A DNA stretch of 64,000 nt from Paenarthrobacter aurescens. Its GTDB lineage: Bacteria > Actinomycetota > Actinomycetes > Actinomycetales > Micrococcaceae. The notes under the pieces were generated by a model, which was not told the origin of the DNA, made no database searches, and was given only the letters and a program-made list of their open reading frames with translations. Positions 24,592-32,537 of this stretch are shown piece by piece (position 1 is the stretch's first letter; each line of letters starts with the position of its first letter). The stretch is from contig NZ_CP157456.1 of the NCBI RefSeq assembly GCF_041549525.1, forward strand, positions 2,728,001-2,792,000, read 5' to 3'. The position numbers and the translations under genes were made by a program.

Positions 24592-25878
24592 GTGTCACAG
24601 CCAGAGCCCGGACACAATCAGCCGGGCGGCCAACCGCAATGGGGCAACCAACCGCACGGTGGCCAACCACAATGGGGCGGCCAACCGCAATGGGGCAACC
24701 AACCGCAATGGGGCGCCCCTCAAGGTTGGGCTGCGCCGCAGGCCGGCGGCCAGCATCGTCCCGGACCTCACGCTGGATGGCCTCCGGGGCCACCGTACGG
24801 ACAACCTTTCTATGTAGCTCCCCCCAAGCCGGGTGTCATTCCCCTGCGTCCACTGCAGTTCGGAGAGATCCTGGACGGCGCGTTCCAAACGATCCGCCGG
24901 AATGCTGCGTCCATGTTCGGTTCCGCGCTGATCGTCCAAGCAATCGGAGCGGTCCTGATCGGCCTTGTGACCGTGGGCATGGTCCAACTGACGGAGTCTT
25001 TCGAGGCCGTCAGTTCAGAAGCAGAGTTGGCCGATGCTATGGGACCCTTCTTTGCCTTCATGGCCGGCACCTTGGGAATTTCGGTGCTGATCGGCTTCCT
25101 GGGATCGGTCCTGCAAGGTGTCCTGGTTGTGCCGGTCTCCCGTTCCGTCCTCAACCGGCGTACGGGCTTCAAACAAATGTGGAAGCTTGCAGCACCCCGA
25201 ATACTGCCGTTGCTTGGGGTCGCCGCGCTGCTGACCTTTGGCGGCTTGCTCGCCGCTGCCGCGGTGATCGGGATCGCGATTCTCCTGTTCACCGCCATGG
25301 GGCCCGCCGCATTGCTGATTGTCCTGCCCCTGGGGCTGGGATCAATCGTCGCCTTCGTGTGGATTGCCCTGAAGCTGATGGTGGCCCCGGCTGCCATTGT
25401 GGTGGAGCGGACAGGCGTTTACGACGGACTGCTCAGGTCCTGGCAGTTGACGAGGAACAACTGGTGGCGCATCTTCGGCATCACGTTGGTGGTAACCATT
25501 ATGGTGGGAATCATCGCCCAAATTGTGCAGATCCCCGTGTCTTTGGTATCCGCAGCAATCGGTGGGGTCGTAGCTCCCCACCCGGACCCTGAATCGATGA
25601 CCTCCACCTTGGTTCTGACTACCGTGATTTCCACGGCAATAGGTGCGTTGGTGGGGTCAGTGACATTCGCCTTCCAAGCCTCTGTTTCCAGCTTGATCTA
25701 TATGGACCTTCGCATGCGTCGGGACGGCTTGGACGTTGAATTGATGCGATTGATGGAAACGGGTTCCGATCCTGAAGGGATCCCCGGCGGGCCAACCGCT
25801 GCACCCGGAAACCCTGCCTGGCCGTCCGGTGGTGGACCCTTTCCGTCAACTCCCCCCGGGCAGCACCCTCACGCATGA
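24592..25878 (+). CDS. Pro/Gln-rich membrane protein, GdpP/DUF-type membrane domain
   Basis: A 428-residue protein starting at GTG with GGGAGGGAAT just upstream. The first ~75 residues are low complexity with repeats of the form (G/N)QPQWG. The rest carries six or so hydrophobic helices beginning at about 110 (FGSALIVQAIGAVLIGLVTVG), with the signature LRPLQFGEILDGAFQTIRRN just before them, as in the membrane domain that accompanies glycerophosphodiester phosphodiesterases in Actinobacteria. No catalytic domain is present. It opens a five-gene operon, overlaps the next gene by four bases (ATGA) and is divergent from mtrA across about 225 bp. Confidence 0.8.
   Translation: MSQPEPGHNQPGGQPQWGNQPHGGQPQWGGQPQWGNQPQWGAPQGWAAPQAGGQHRPGPHAGWPPGPPYGQPFYVAPPKPGVIPLRPLQFGEILDGAFQTIRRNAASMFGSALIVQAIGAVLIGLVTVGMVQLTESFEAVSSEAELADAMGPFFAFMAGTLGISVLIGFLGSVLQGVLVVPVSRSVLNRRTGFKQMWKLAAPRILPLLGVAALLTFGGLLAAAAVIGIAILLFTAMGPAALLIVLPLGLGSIVAFVWIALKLMVAPAAIVVERTGVYDGLLRSWQLTRNNWWRIFGITLVVTIMVGIIAQIVQIPVSLVSAAIGGVVAPHPDPESMTSTLVLTTVISTAIGALVGSVTFAFQASVSSLIYMDLRMRRDGLDVELMRLMETGSDPEGIPGGPTAAPGNPAWPSGGGPFPSTPPGQHPHA
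24615..24720 (+). repeat. tandem repeat encoding (G/N)QPQWG units
   Basis: Four to five imperfect 18-21-bp units (core GGCCAACCGCAATGGGGC) encode repeated QPQWG motifs in the disordered N terminus of the membrane protein. Such tracts can change length by slippage or recombination. Confidence 0.75.
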
Positions 25879-26564
25879 GAGCGGCCGCGATTGATGCTTA
25901 CTTGTCACTGGCGTTAATGGAACCGCCTGTGACACCGGACCGCGACGAAGCGCGGCGCTGGGCCATTGAGGAACTGTCCAACCCCCGGTACCCGGACGCA
26001 ACTCCCGGCTGGCTTGAACAGATCTGGCGGGATTTCATGGATTGGCTTTCGTCTTTGGACGGTGGCTCAGGGACCGGTCCTGATCTTGCTGTTCCGCTGC
26101 TGGTGGTTCTGGCCTTGGCGCTGATCATCGCTGCGATCGTTTTCGTGCGGCCGAGGCTGAACGCCCGGAGGTCAAAAGAGGCCGCGGACCTGTACGGCGA
26201 GGACACCAGCATCGACGCCGAAGGCTACCGTGCGCGCGCGGCAACAGCAGCCGACGGCGGCAACTGGCCGTCCGCCGTCGTCGATCAGTTCCGTGCGCTT
26301 GTCCGCTCCGCAGAGGAGAAGGACATCATTGATGTTCGGGCCGGCAGGACCGCAGACGAAGCCGCTGCCCAGCTGGGCGGGGTTTTTGGCACGGCACAGG
26401 TCAAACTCATGGCCGCTGCCGGAATTTTCGACGCCGTGCGGTACGGCGAACACCCCGCGACGCGTACTGACTATGAGTCAGTACGCCGGCTGGATGCTGA
26501 ACTTCTTGAGTTGAAGCCTGACTTTGCTGCACGGACCAGTGCCGGATTCGCGGTGCCCCAATGA
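25875..26564 (+). CDS. DUF4129 domain membrane protein
   Basis: A 229-residue protein. The N-terminal ~70 residues are extracytoplasmic and carry the DUF4129-associated motif EARRWAIEELSNPRY. One strong transmembrane helix lies at about 73-97. The DUF4129 domain follows at about 120-215 (NWPSAVVDQFRALVRSAEEKDII ... GRTADEAAAQLG). DUF4129 proteins occur with MoxR and DUF58 genes and with transglutaminases, probably at an envelope-maturation complex, but the activity is unknown. It overlaps both neighbours by four bases, so the operon is translationally coupled. Confidence 0.85.
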   Translation: MRAAAIDAYLSLALMEPPVTPDRDEARRWAIEELSNPRYPDATPGWLEQIWRDFMDWLSSLDGGSGTGPDLAVPLLVVLALALIIAAIVFVRPRLNARRSKEAADLYGEDTSIDAEGYRARAATAADGGNWPSAVVDQFRALVRSAEEKDIIDVRAGRTADEAAAQLGGVFGTAQVKLMAAAGIFDAVRYGEHPATRTDYESVRRLDAELLELKPDFAARTSAGFAVPQ

Positions 26565-27754
26565 GCATTACGGAACGCGTGAACCAGGAAGAGAACACTG
26601 ACGCAGGACTGTCATCCGGCCAGGGATTCAGGGCCTGGTTCAGGAAGAACCTCGTCTGGATTGCCCTCGCTGCCGTTCTTGCTGCCTTAGTGACTTTCCT
26701 GGCGATCGACAACGTCTCCGGCGCCACCGATTCCCGGCGTTTGTCCGCACGCAACCCTGCACCTGATGGCGGAATGGCGGTGGCCGAAATCCTGGGCCGC
26801 CAAGGAGTAACAGTCACGCCCACGGAGACGTTTGAGGACACGTTGAAAGCCCTTTCAAGCAAGGACGAAGCCACAGTCCTTCTCTATGACGCGCAGGGTT
26901 TTCTTGACCGGTCCCAGCTTGAGGAGATCACGGCAGCAGCGGACCGGGTTGTGGTGGTAACCCCGCGTCTGAGGACCCTCAATGGCCTGACCGAAGGGAT
27001 CCGCCCTGGCGGTGTGGTCCCTGAAATAACGCAGGCCATTGAACCAGGCTGCGAGCAGGTGGATGCACTGGAAGCGGGCCGCGTATCCGCGCAGGGTTCT
27101 GTCTTCTCAGGGCCGGTAGTCTGCTACTCCCCGCAGCAGAACGGACCCGGACTGTATGCCGAATCAGCCGATGGCAGGGTAACGGTTTTGGGTAGCCGGG
27201 AGCTCGTGGACAATCAGCACCTGGCCCTGGAAGGCAACGCCGCCCTGGCCTTGCGCACGCTGGGCAACAACCCGGACCTTGTGTGGTACATCCCCGGCGT
27301 CGGTGATGTACCGGCATCAGACTCGAGCCCCACACTCAACGAGCTCGCACCCCGGTGGCTGGCGTTCGCAGGCCCCTGGCTGGGCTTCGTGGCCCTGCTG
27401 GCCATCCTGTGGCGGGGCCGGCGCATGGGCCCCCTGGTATTTGAACCCCTGCCCGTGGTGGTCAAAGCCGCCGAAACCGCAGAAGGCCGTGCGCGTCTGT
27501 ACCAGGACTCGCGGGCCGTGGAACTGGCCGCCCGGAACTTGAGAGCCGGAACCATGTCACGGCTGGCCAGGCACTTCAACCTTGGACCCGACGCCACTAC
27601 CCAAGCAATTGTGGACGCGACAGCCCGCCACGTGGAGCTGCCGGCCACAGAAGTCCGGTCCGTCCTGATCGACTTCACGCCGCAAAGCGAAGGACAACTG
27701 GTCCTGTGGGCACAACAGATTGAACGAATAGAACAGGAAGCGATCGCCCGATGA
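26561..27754 (+). CDS. DUF4350 domain membrane protein
   Basis: A 397-residue protein with transmembrane helices at about 33-50 (LVWIALAAVLAALVTFLAI) and 267-283 (WLGFVALLAILWRG). Between them is a DUF4350 domain of glutamine-amidotransferase-like fold (NPAPDGGMAVAEILGRQGVTV ... TVLLYDAQGFLDRSQLEEI), lacking an obvious catalytic Cys. The C-terminal cytoplasmic part is helical. DUF4350 proteins are companions of MoxR/DUF58 in Actinobacteria. Four-base overlaps with DUF4129 upstream and moxR downstream support a shared complex. Confidence 0.83.
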   Translation: MSITERVNQEENTDAGLSSGQGFRAWFRKNLVWIALAAVLAALVTFLAIDNVSGATDSRRLSARNPAPDGGMAVAEILGRQGVTVTPTETFEDTLKALSSKDEATVLLYDAQGFLDRSQLEEITAAADRVVVVTPRLRTLNGLTEGIRPGGVVPEITQAIEPGCEQVDALEAGRVSAQGSVFSGPVVCYSPQQNGPGLYAESADGRVTVLGSRELVDNQHLALEGNAALALRTLGNNPDLVWYIPGVGDVPASDSSPTLNELAPRWLAFAGPWLGFVALLAILWRGRRMGPLVFEPLPVVVKAAETAEGRARLYQDSRAVELAARNLRAGTMSRLARHFNLGPDATTQAIVDATARHVELPATEVRSVLIDFTPQSEGQLVLWAQQIERIEQEAIAR

Positions 27755-28851
27755 GCAGTCACACGGACAGCAACAGCCCTTACGCGGACACGACGCCCCA
27801 GCCGGACGCCTTGCAGCAGGAAGCACCCCCGCACGTTACGGGCCGCCAAGGTACAAACCCTGAAACCGGGTATCCGGAGAACGGGCAGAATCACCCCCTC
27901 CAGGATCCGGCACGGCAGTCGTTGCTCAATGTCCGCGCCGAGGTAGCCAAAGCTGTAGTGGGTCAGGACTCCACGGTAACCGGCATGCTGATTGCCCTTC
28001 TCTGCGGTGGCCATGTTCTCCTGGAGGGCGTTCCCGGCGTTGCCAAGACCCTCCTCGTGAGGGCTTTGTCCACTGCTCTGAGCCTGGACACCAAACGTGT
28101 TCAGTTCACTCCGGACCTCATGCCAGGTGACGTCACCGGTTCCTTGGTCTACGACTCCCATACCTCTGAGTTCACTTTCCGTGAAGGCCCGGTGTTCACC
28201 AACATCATGCTGGCCGATGAGATTAACCGAACTCCTCCGAAGACGCAGGCTTCGCTTCTGGAAGCTATGGAAGAACGTCAGGTTTCCGTGGACGGCGTGT
28301 CCCGCCCGCTTCCGAGCCCGTTCATTGTTGCAGCTACCCAAAATCCTGTGGAGTACGAGGGCACCTATCCCCTGCCGGAGGCGCAGCTGGACCGCTTTCT
28401 CCTCAAACTGACCATGCCCCTGCCGGGTCGTGCTGAGGAGATCGAAGTCATCCGCCGCCATGCCAGCGGATTTGATCCGCGGAATCTCTCCGCTGCCGGC
28501 GTGCGGCCGGTGGCTGGTGCTGTGGAGCTTTCCGAGGCCCAGGAAGCCGTTGCGCAAGTGACCGTGGCCCCGGAGATCCTCGCTTACATCGTGGATGTGG
28601 TGCGTGCTACGAGGTCTGCTCCGTCATTTCAGCTGGGCGTTTCGCCTCGCGGGGCAACTGCCTTGCTCAAAACGTCCAAGGCCTGGGCCTGGTTGTCCGG
28701 CAGGTCCTTCGTTACCCCGGATGACGTCAAAGCGTTGTCCTTGCCCTGCCTGCGGCACAGGGTTGGCCTGCGGCCCGAAGCCCAGATGGATGGGATCGCA
28801 GTGGACGATGTTCTGGGCAGCATCCTCGCCTCGGTTCCGGTTCCCCGGTGA
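27751..28851 (+). CDS. MoxR-family AAA+ ATPase
   Basis: A 366-residue AAA+ ATPase of the MoxR class, chaperone-like enzymes that help assemble or activate protein or metal complexes. The first ~50 residues are disordered. Walker A is GVPGVAKTLL at about 92-101, Walker B is MLADEINR at about 152-159, and sensor 1 is ATQNPVEYEG. The lid domain follows to residue 366 (LGVSPRGATALLKTSKAWA). It is part of the DUF4129-DUF4350-moxR-DUF58 operon and probably acts on the von Willebrand-like domain of DUF58. The start overlaps the preceding stop (ATGA). Confidence 0.93.
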   Translation: MSSHTDSNSPYADTTPQPDALQQEAPPHVTGRQGTNPETGYPENGQNHPLQDPARQSLLNVRAEVAKAVVGQDSTVTGMLIALLCGGHVLLEGVPGVAKTLLVRALSTALSLDTKRVQFTPDLMPGDVTGSLVYDSHTSEFTFREGPVFTNIMLADEINRTPPKTQASLLEAMEERQVSVDGVSRPLPSPFIVAATQNPVEYEGTYPLPEAQLDRFLLKLTMPLPGRAEEIEVIRRHASGFDPRNLSAAGVRPVAGAVELSEAQEAVAQVTVAPEILAYIVDVVRATRSAPSFQLGVSPRGATALLKTSKAWAWLSGRSFVTPDDVKALSLPCLRHRVGLRPEAQMDGIAVDDVLGSILASVPVPR

Positions 28852-28882
28852 TCACCGGGCGGCGTGTGCCGAGGGGGCTTGA

Positions 28883-30175
28883 GTGGCCATAACGGGTCGT
28901 TTCGTCTTGTTGGCGCTTCTGGGTCTGGTCCCCTTGGTGGCCGTCCCCGGATGGCTCACGGTGCTGTTTGTTGCTGCGGGGCTGGTGCTTGTCCTCGTGT
29001 TGGATCTGGTGCTGGCGGCATCCCCGGCCCGCCTCGTTCTGGAGCGGCTGCAGCCTGGAAACGTGACGCTTGAGGGCAAAGCTGACTCCGTGGTCACCGT
29101 CACCAACCCCACACGGCGTAAGCTCAGGGCCCAGGTCAGGGATACGTGGCAGCCCTCGGCGGGCGCCTTGAACCCTTCACAGTCCCTTGTGGTTCCGGCC
29201 GGGGAGCGTCGCCGCATGACAGTAACCCTGTTTCCTCGCCGTCGCGGTGATCTCAAAAGCCCCCACGTGACCATCCGCTCCATGGGCCCATTGGGCATGG
29301 CGGCAAGGCAGCGTACGCGTATCCTCCCTGGCCAGTTGCGTGTCCTCCCACCTTTCCACTCGAAGCGTCATCTTCCTTCCAAACTGAGGAAACTCCGGGA
29401 ATTGGATGGCAAAGCCGCCGTGCAGATCCGTGGGGCAGGTACCGAATTCGATTCCTTGCGCGACTACGTCCGCGGTGACGACGTCAGGTCCATCGACTGG
29501 CGCGCCACAGCACGCCGCACATCGGTGGTGGTGCGGACCTGGCGTCCGGAGCGGGACCGGCGGGTGGTGATCGTTCTTGATACTTCGCGCACGGCGGCGG
29601 CAAGAATCGAGGACGAGCCCAGGCTCGATACCGGGATTGAAGCGGCGCTGTTACTCGCCGTCCTGGCAGAGCGCGGTGGTGATCGTGTGGACTTCCTCGC
29701 CTATGATCGGAGGCTCCGGGCACGGGTTGAGTCAGCGTCAAAGGGAAACATGTTAGGTCAGCTAGTCCAGGCCATGGCGCCTCTGGAAGCGGAACTGATC
29801 GAGCTCGATTGGCAGCAGATTCCCTCACAGGTCCGTGCGGTCTCGGCGCACCGCTCCATGGTGGTGCTTTTAACGGCGCTCGACGGCGGTGCCCCCGAAG
29901 AGGGCCTCCTCCCCACTGTGGCCCAACTGTCACGGCAGCACGTTGTGGTGGTGGCATCTGTCCGGGATCCCCTGCTTTCTGCCATGAAGGAAGAGAGGAC
30001 CACGGCCAGTCAGGTGTTCCGTGCAGCAGCTGCCGAACGTGCGCTTTTGGAACGTTCTGCAGTAATGGTTCAGCTCCGGCAACTCGGCGCTGAAGTGGTG
30101 GACGCTGAACCCCACGACGTCCCGCCACTGCTCGCTGATACGTACATACGGCTGAAAGCAGCCGGGCGGCTCTGA
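28883..30175 (+). CDS. DUF58 domain protein, partner of MoxR
   Basis: A 430-residue protein with two adjacent transmembrane helices at about 5-45. The DUF58 signature GTEFDSLRDYVRGDDVRSID at about 181-200 is followed by ATARRTSVVVRTWRPERDRRVVIVLDTSRT, which has the DxS start of a degraded von Willebrand factor A domain. DUF58 proteins act with MoxR ATPases, probably as metal-dependent scaffolds at the membrane. The GTG start has GAGGGGG upstream, 31 bp after moxR. It closes the coupled gene set. Confidence 0.9.
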   Translation: MAITGRFVLLALLGLVPLVAVPGWLTVLFVAAGLVLVLVLDLVLAASPARLVLERLQPGNVTLEGKADSVVTVTNPTRRKLRAQVRDTWQPSAGALNPSQSLVVPAGERRRMTVTLFPRRRGDLKSPHVTIRSMGPLGMAARQRTRILPGQLRVLPPFHSKRHLPSKLRKLRELDGKAAVQIRGAGTEFDSLRDYVRGDDVRSIDWRATARRTSVVVRTWRPERDRRVVIVLDTSRTAAARIEDEPRLDTGIEAALLLAVLAERGGDRVDFLAYDRRLRARVESASKGNMLGQLVQAMAPLEAELIELDWQQIPSQVRAVSAHRSMVVLLTALDGGAPEEGLLPTVAQLSRQHVVVVASVRDPLLSAMKEERTTASQVFRAAAAERALLERSAVMVQLRQLGAEVVDAEPHDVPPLLADTYIRLKAAGRL

Positions 30176-30252
30176 CTTCTAGGGCTTTGGCTTCTGAATG
30201 ACGTTCCGCGCACCGGTCTTACATACAGCTTTGTCTCCAAGGAAGGACTGCC

Positions 30253-30966
30253 ATGAATACCCCCATATATCAACTGGCGCTCGGCGAGGAATTCTCCCGC
30301 CTCACCCCTGAGCTCCAGGACTATTTTTCTTTGGCGGCCGGGTCCGGTTCCTACGGAATCGGCACCGGTGTTTTCGATGTTGTGGGGTGCCGGCAAAGGT
30401 GGCTGCGGCCTCTCCTCGCCCTCACAGGCGGCGAGGAAGCTTTCTTTCCCGAATACGGCGAGGGAATCCCGTTCCGGATTGAAAACCACGCCCATGTGGA
30501 TCCCTTTGGCCGCCCGGCCCTGACCGCGCGCAGGGAGATCTACTTCCCCACCGGAACACGGCTGTTCCACGATACAACCAGTGCCGTCCTGCCTGACCGC
30601 GGGAATGGAAACACCAGGTTGGTGGACCACGTTGGCAGGTACCGCCGCCTTGTGACGGATCTGAATGTGAGCGTGACGGACCAGGGTCATCTCCGCGGCG
30701 TGTCTGCGGCGAGCAGGCTCCTCCTGGGCCCCTTGCGCATACCGCTGCCGGCTGCCCTTGACGCACGTGCCTACGCCGAGCAGTGGTGGGACAAGGAAGA
30801 GGGCAAGCACCGCATCCAAGTCAAGGTCATCCAGCCTCAAATCGGTGTGGTGCTTGTTTACGCAGGGCGCTTTGACTACCGCCTCGTGCCGTACTTGCCG
30901 GGAGCAGCTCCCGGTACGGCACTTCCGCGCTACGCCGAACCGGACCGTTGGGAAAAGAGGATCTGA
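30253..30966 (+). CDS. DUF4166 domain protein
   Basis: A 237-residue protein matching DUF4166 throughout: LTPELQDYFSLAAGSGSYGIGTGVFDVVG, then ENHAHVDPFGRPALTARREIYFP, and a closing beta-rich segment with MxxxL-type repeats. The family is found alone or fused to NAD-dependent epimerase domains, and no reaction is established. The start is the ATG after AAGGAAGGAC. It follows DUF58 by 77 bp on the same strand, so it may be a tail gene of that operon or independent. It ends 10 bp from the convergent MetE-like gene. Confidence 0.85.
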   Translation: MNTPIYQLALGEEFSRLTPELQDYFSLAAGSGSYGIGTGVFDVVGCRQRWLRPLLALTGGEEAFFPEYGEGIPFRIENHAHVDPFGRPALTARREIYFPTGTRLFHDTTSAVLPDRGNGNTRLVDHVGRYRRLVTDLNVSVTDQGHLRGVSAASRLLLGPLRIPLPAALDARAYAEQWWDKEEGKHRIQVKVIQPQIGVVLVYAGRFDYRLVPYLPGAAPGTALPRYAEPDRWEKRI

Positions 30967-30976
30967 GGTACTGTGC

Positions 30977-32011
30977 TCAGCCCTGAGCCAGTTGGTCCAA
31001 GCCGTCAGCGACGTCCGTCAGCTTCTTCAGAACATCCTTGGCCGTCGAAGGAGTGTACTCCGCCAGTCCCGTGGAGGGCGTGACTCGCAGGCCCGCCAAT
31101 CCGGAAGCAGGAAGACCCAGTTGGCGCCACGGCTTCCAGATGCTCTCGACCAATTCAGCCGTGCGCGGTAGTTGGGCCCGGGGCCCGCTGGTTGAAAGCA
31201 CTCCCGCCCACACTCGTTTGCCGTCCTCCACGGCCCCGGCGAGATGCTCCCACTGGCGGGTAGTCAGGGCCTTCAGGGGCACCGCCACGCCATCGGCACC
31301 AGCGGCGAAGACCCGCTCGATGGGCGCTTCGATTTCCGGCACAGAGACCACCGTCTCCACCACACCCGCAGCTTTCAGGGCGCCGATCACCACGCGCCAC
31401 GCACCTGTTACTTCTTCCCCGGAGATGGACCGCAGCGTCCGGTACCCGCTTGCTGTCGGAATGGTTCCTGCCATGACGGAGGCGATGTCCGGTTCGTCAA
31501 TCTGGACCACCACACGTGCACCCGGCACGGCAGTGGAAATGCGATTGAGGTGCACTCCGAGGCCTGCGGCCAAAGATTCGGCAATGTCCCTGCGAGCGCC
31601 GTAATCCAGGAGAGCCCGTTCTCCACCGTGGAGGTAGAGGTTGGCGGCAAGGCTCAGGGGGCCTACCACCTGAATTTTGAACTCCGTTGCCGATGCTTCC
31701 TCGGCACCGGCGATGTCAGCCAGGATGTTGATATCGGTCGATAACGCCGAACTGGCGCGGCGCGCATCCTTTCCGGGCCTGTCCACCAAGCGCCAACCGT
31801 GCGGCTGGACGTCAAGTGCCAGGTCAACCAGCAGGGAGCCGGTCCGCCCGATCGCGTCCGAGCCGACTCCTCGATCCGGCAGCTCGGGCAGGAAAGGAAG
31901 GTGGGGATCCCCCAACTCGCCCCGGATAATGCGGGTGGCTTCGGCAGGATCGGTGCCGGGCCAGGGCCCAAGTGCGGTGGCGCTGGCGCGCACGCTCTCC
32001 AATGCCGTCAT
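30977..32011 (-). CDS. MetE-like (UROD/MetE-fold) protein lacking zinc ligands
   Basis: A 344-residue protein resembling the C-terminal catalytic barrel of cobalamin-independent methionine synthase: PGTDPAEATRIIRGELGDPHLPFLPELPDRG at the start, VVVQIDEPD near residue 170, and RVTPSTGLAEYTP near 310. Annotation as methionine synthase is common for this family. MetE needs a zinc held by His-Cys-Cys. Here the expected HxC position reads SVPEIEA and the last Cys position (TPxCGL) reads TPSTGL, and the whole protein contains no cysteine. Catalysis of the MetE type is therefore unlikely. It is separated by 3 bp from chorismate mutase upstream. Confidence 0.8.
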   Translation of the reverse strand: MTALESVRASATALGPWPGTDPAEATRIIRGELGDPHLPFLPELPDRGVGSDAIGRTGSLLVDLALDVQPHGWRLVDRPGKDARRASSALSTDINILADIAGAEEASATEFKIQVVGPLSLAANLYLHGGERALLDYGARRDIAESLAAGLGVHLNRISTAVPGARVVVQIDEPDIASVMAGTIPTASGYRTLRSISGEEVTGAWRVVIGALKAAGVVETVVSVPEIEAPIERVFAAGADGVAVPLKALTTRQWEHLAGAVEDGKRVWAGVLSTSGPRAQLPRTAELVESIWKPWRQLGLPASGLAGLRVTPSTGLAEYTPSTAKDVLKKLTDVADGLDQLAQG

Positions 32012-32014
32012 GGG

Positions 32015-32404
32015 TTACGCCTGCTGGCTGGAGATCTGGTGATCCTCGGCGATTGCCTCGTGGTGGCGGATCACTTCACTGATGATGAAGTTCAGGAACT
32101 TCTCTGCGAAGGCAGGATCAAGGTGGGCATCCTCGGCGAGCCTGCGCAGCCGGGCAATCTGGGCCGATTCACGGCCTGGATCACCGGCGGGAAGCTTATG
32201 GGTGGCCTTCAGAATGCCCACTTTTTGGGTTGCTTTGAAGCGTTCCGCGAGGAGGAAGACAAGTGTTGCGTCGATGTTGTCAATGCTGGACCGGATGGAC
32301 AGCAGCTCATCCATGACGGCACGGTCCACATGGCCGGCCAGGGAACTCGCTGCCGGGTTGAAGGAATCGTCGTCATGGGGAAGGGCGTTGTTCTGCTCGG
32401 TCAT
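32015..32404 (-). CDS. chorismate mutase, AroQ type
   Basis: A 129-residue monofunctional chorismate mutase converting chorismate to prephenate for Phe and Tyr synthesis. The AroQ helical core is recognisable: LLSIRSSIDNIDATLVFLLAERFKATQKVGILKA, then RESAQIARLRRLAEDAHLDPAFAEKFLNFIISEVIRHHE, giving the expected Arg, Lys and Glu/Gln active-site residues. The ATG at 32404 begins the conserved frame, and the longer reading frame upstream is unrelated. The MetE-like gene follows with a 3-bp gap, so the two are cotranscribed. Confidence 0.92.
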   Translation of the reverse strand: MTEQNNALPHDDDSFNPAASSLAGHVDRAVMDELLSIRSSIDNIDATLVFLLAERFKATQKVGILKATHKLPAGDPGRESAQIARLRRLAEDAHLDPAFAEKFLNFIISEVIRHHEAIAEDHQISSQQA

Positions 32405-32462
32405 GCATCCCAGTCTATGGTGTGCGGCAGTAGGGTCGTGGGTGTTACTTGCCTCCCGGCAG

Positions 32463-32494
32463 AAGGTACGCCGCCCCGGGGGACGGCGTACCTT
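32463..32494. terminator. terminator after the ABC transporter operon
   Basis: An 11-bp perfect stem (AAGGTACGCCG at 32463-32473 with its complement at 32484-32494) and a GC-rich loop. It lies between the end of the ATPase gene and the chorismate mutase start, and points both ways. No long T-run follows. Confidence 0.6.
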
Positions 32495-32537
32495 CCGGAC
32501 ACAATTGCTTCTGCACCTGAATCTGCCTGGGGATGGT

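Noticed and set aside
23694..24793. N-terminally extended MtrA of 366 residues
   Set aside because: The extra 142 residues are repetitive (VGCPIAVGRP-type) with no homology, and MtrA proteins start with the receiver domain at MKARILVVDDD.
26979..28557. Minus-strand ORFs across the DUF4350 and moxR genes
   Set aside because: They are antisense shadows of well-supported plus-strand genes with clear family motifs.
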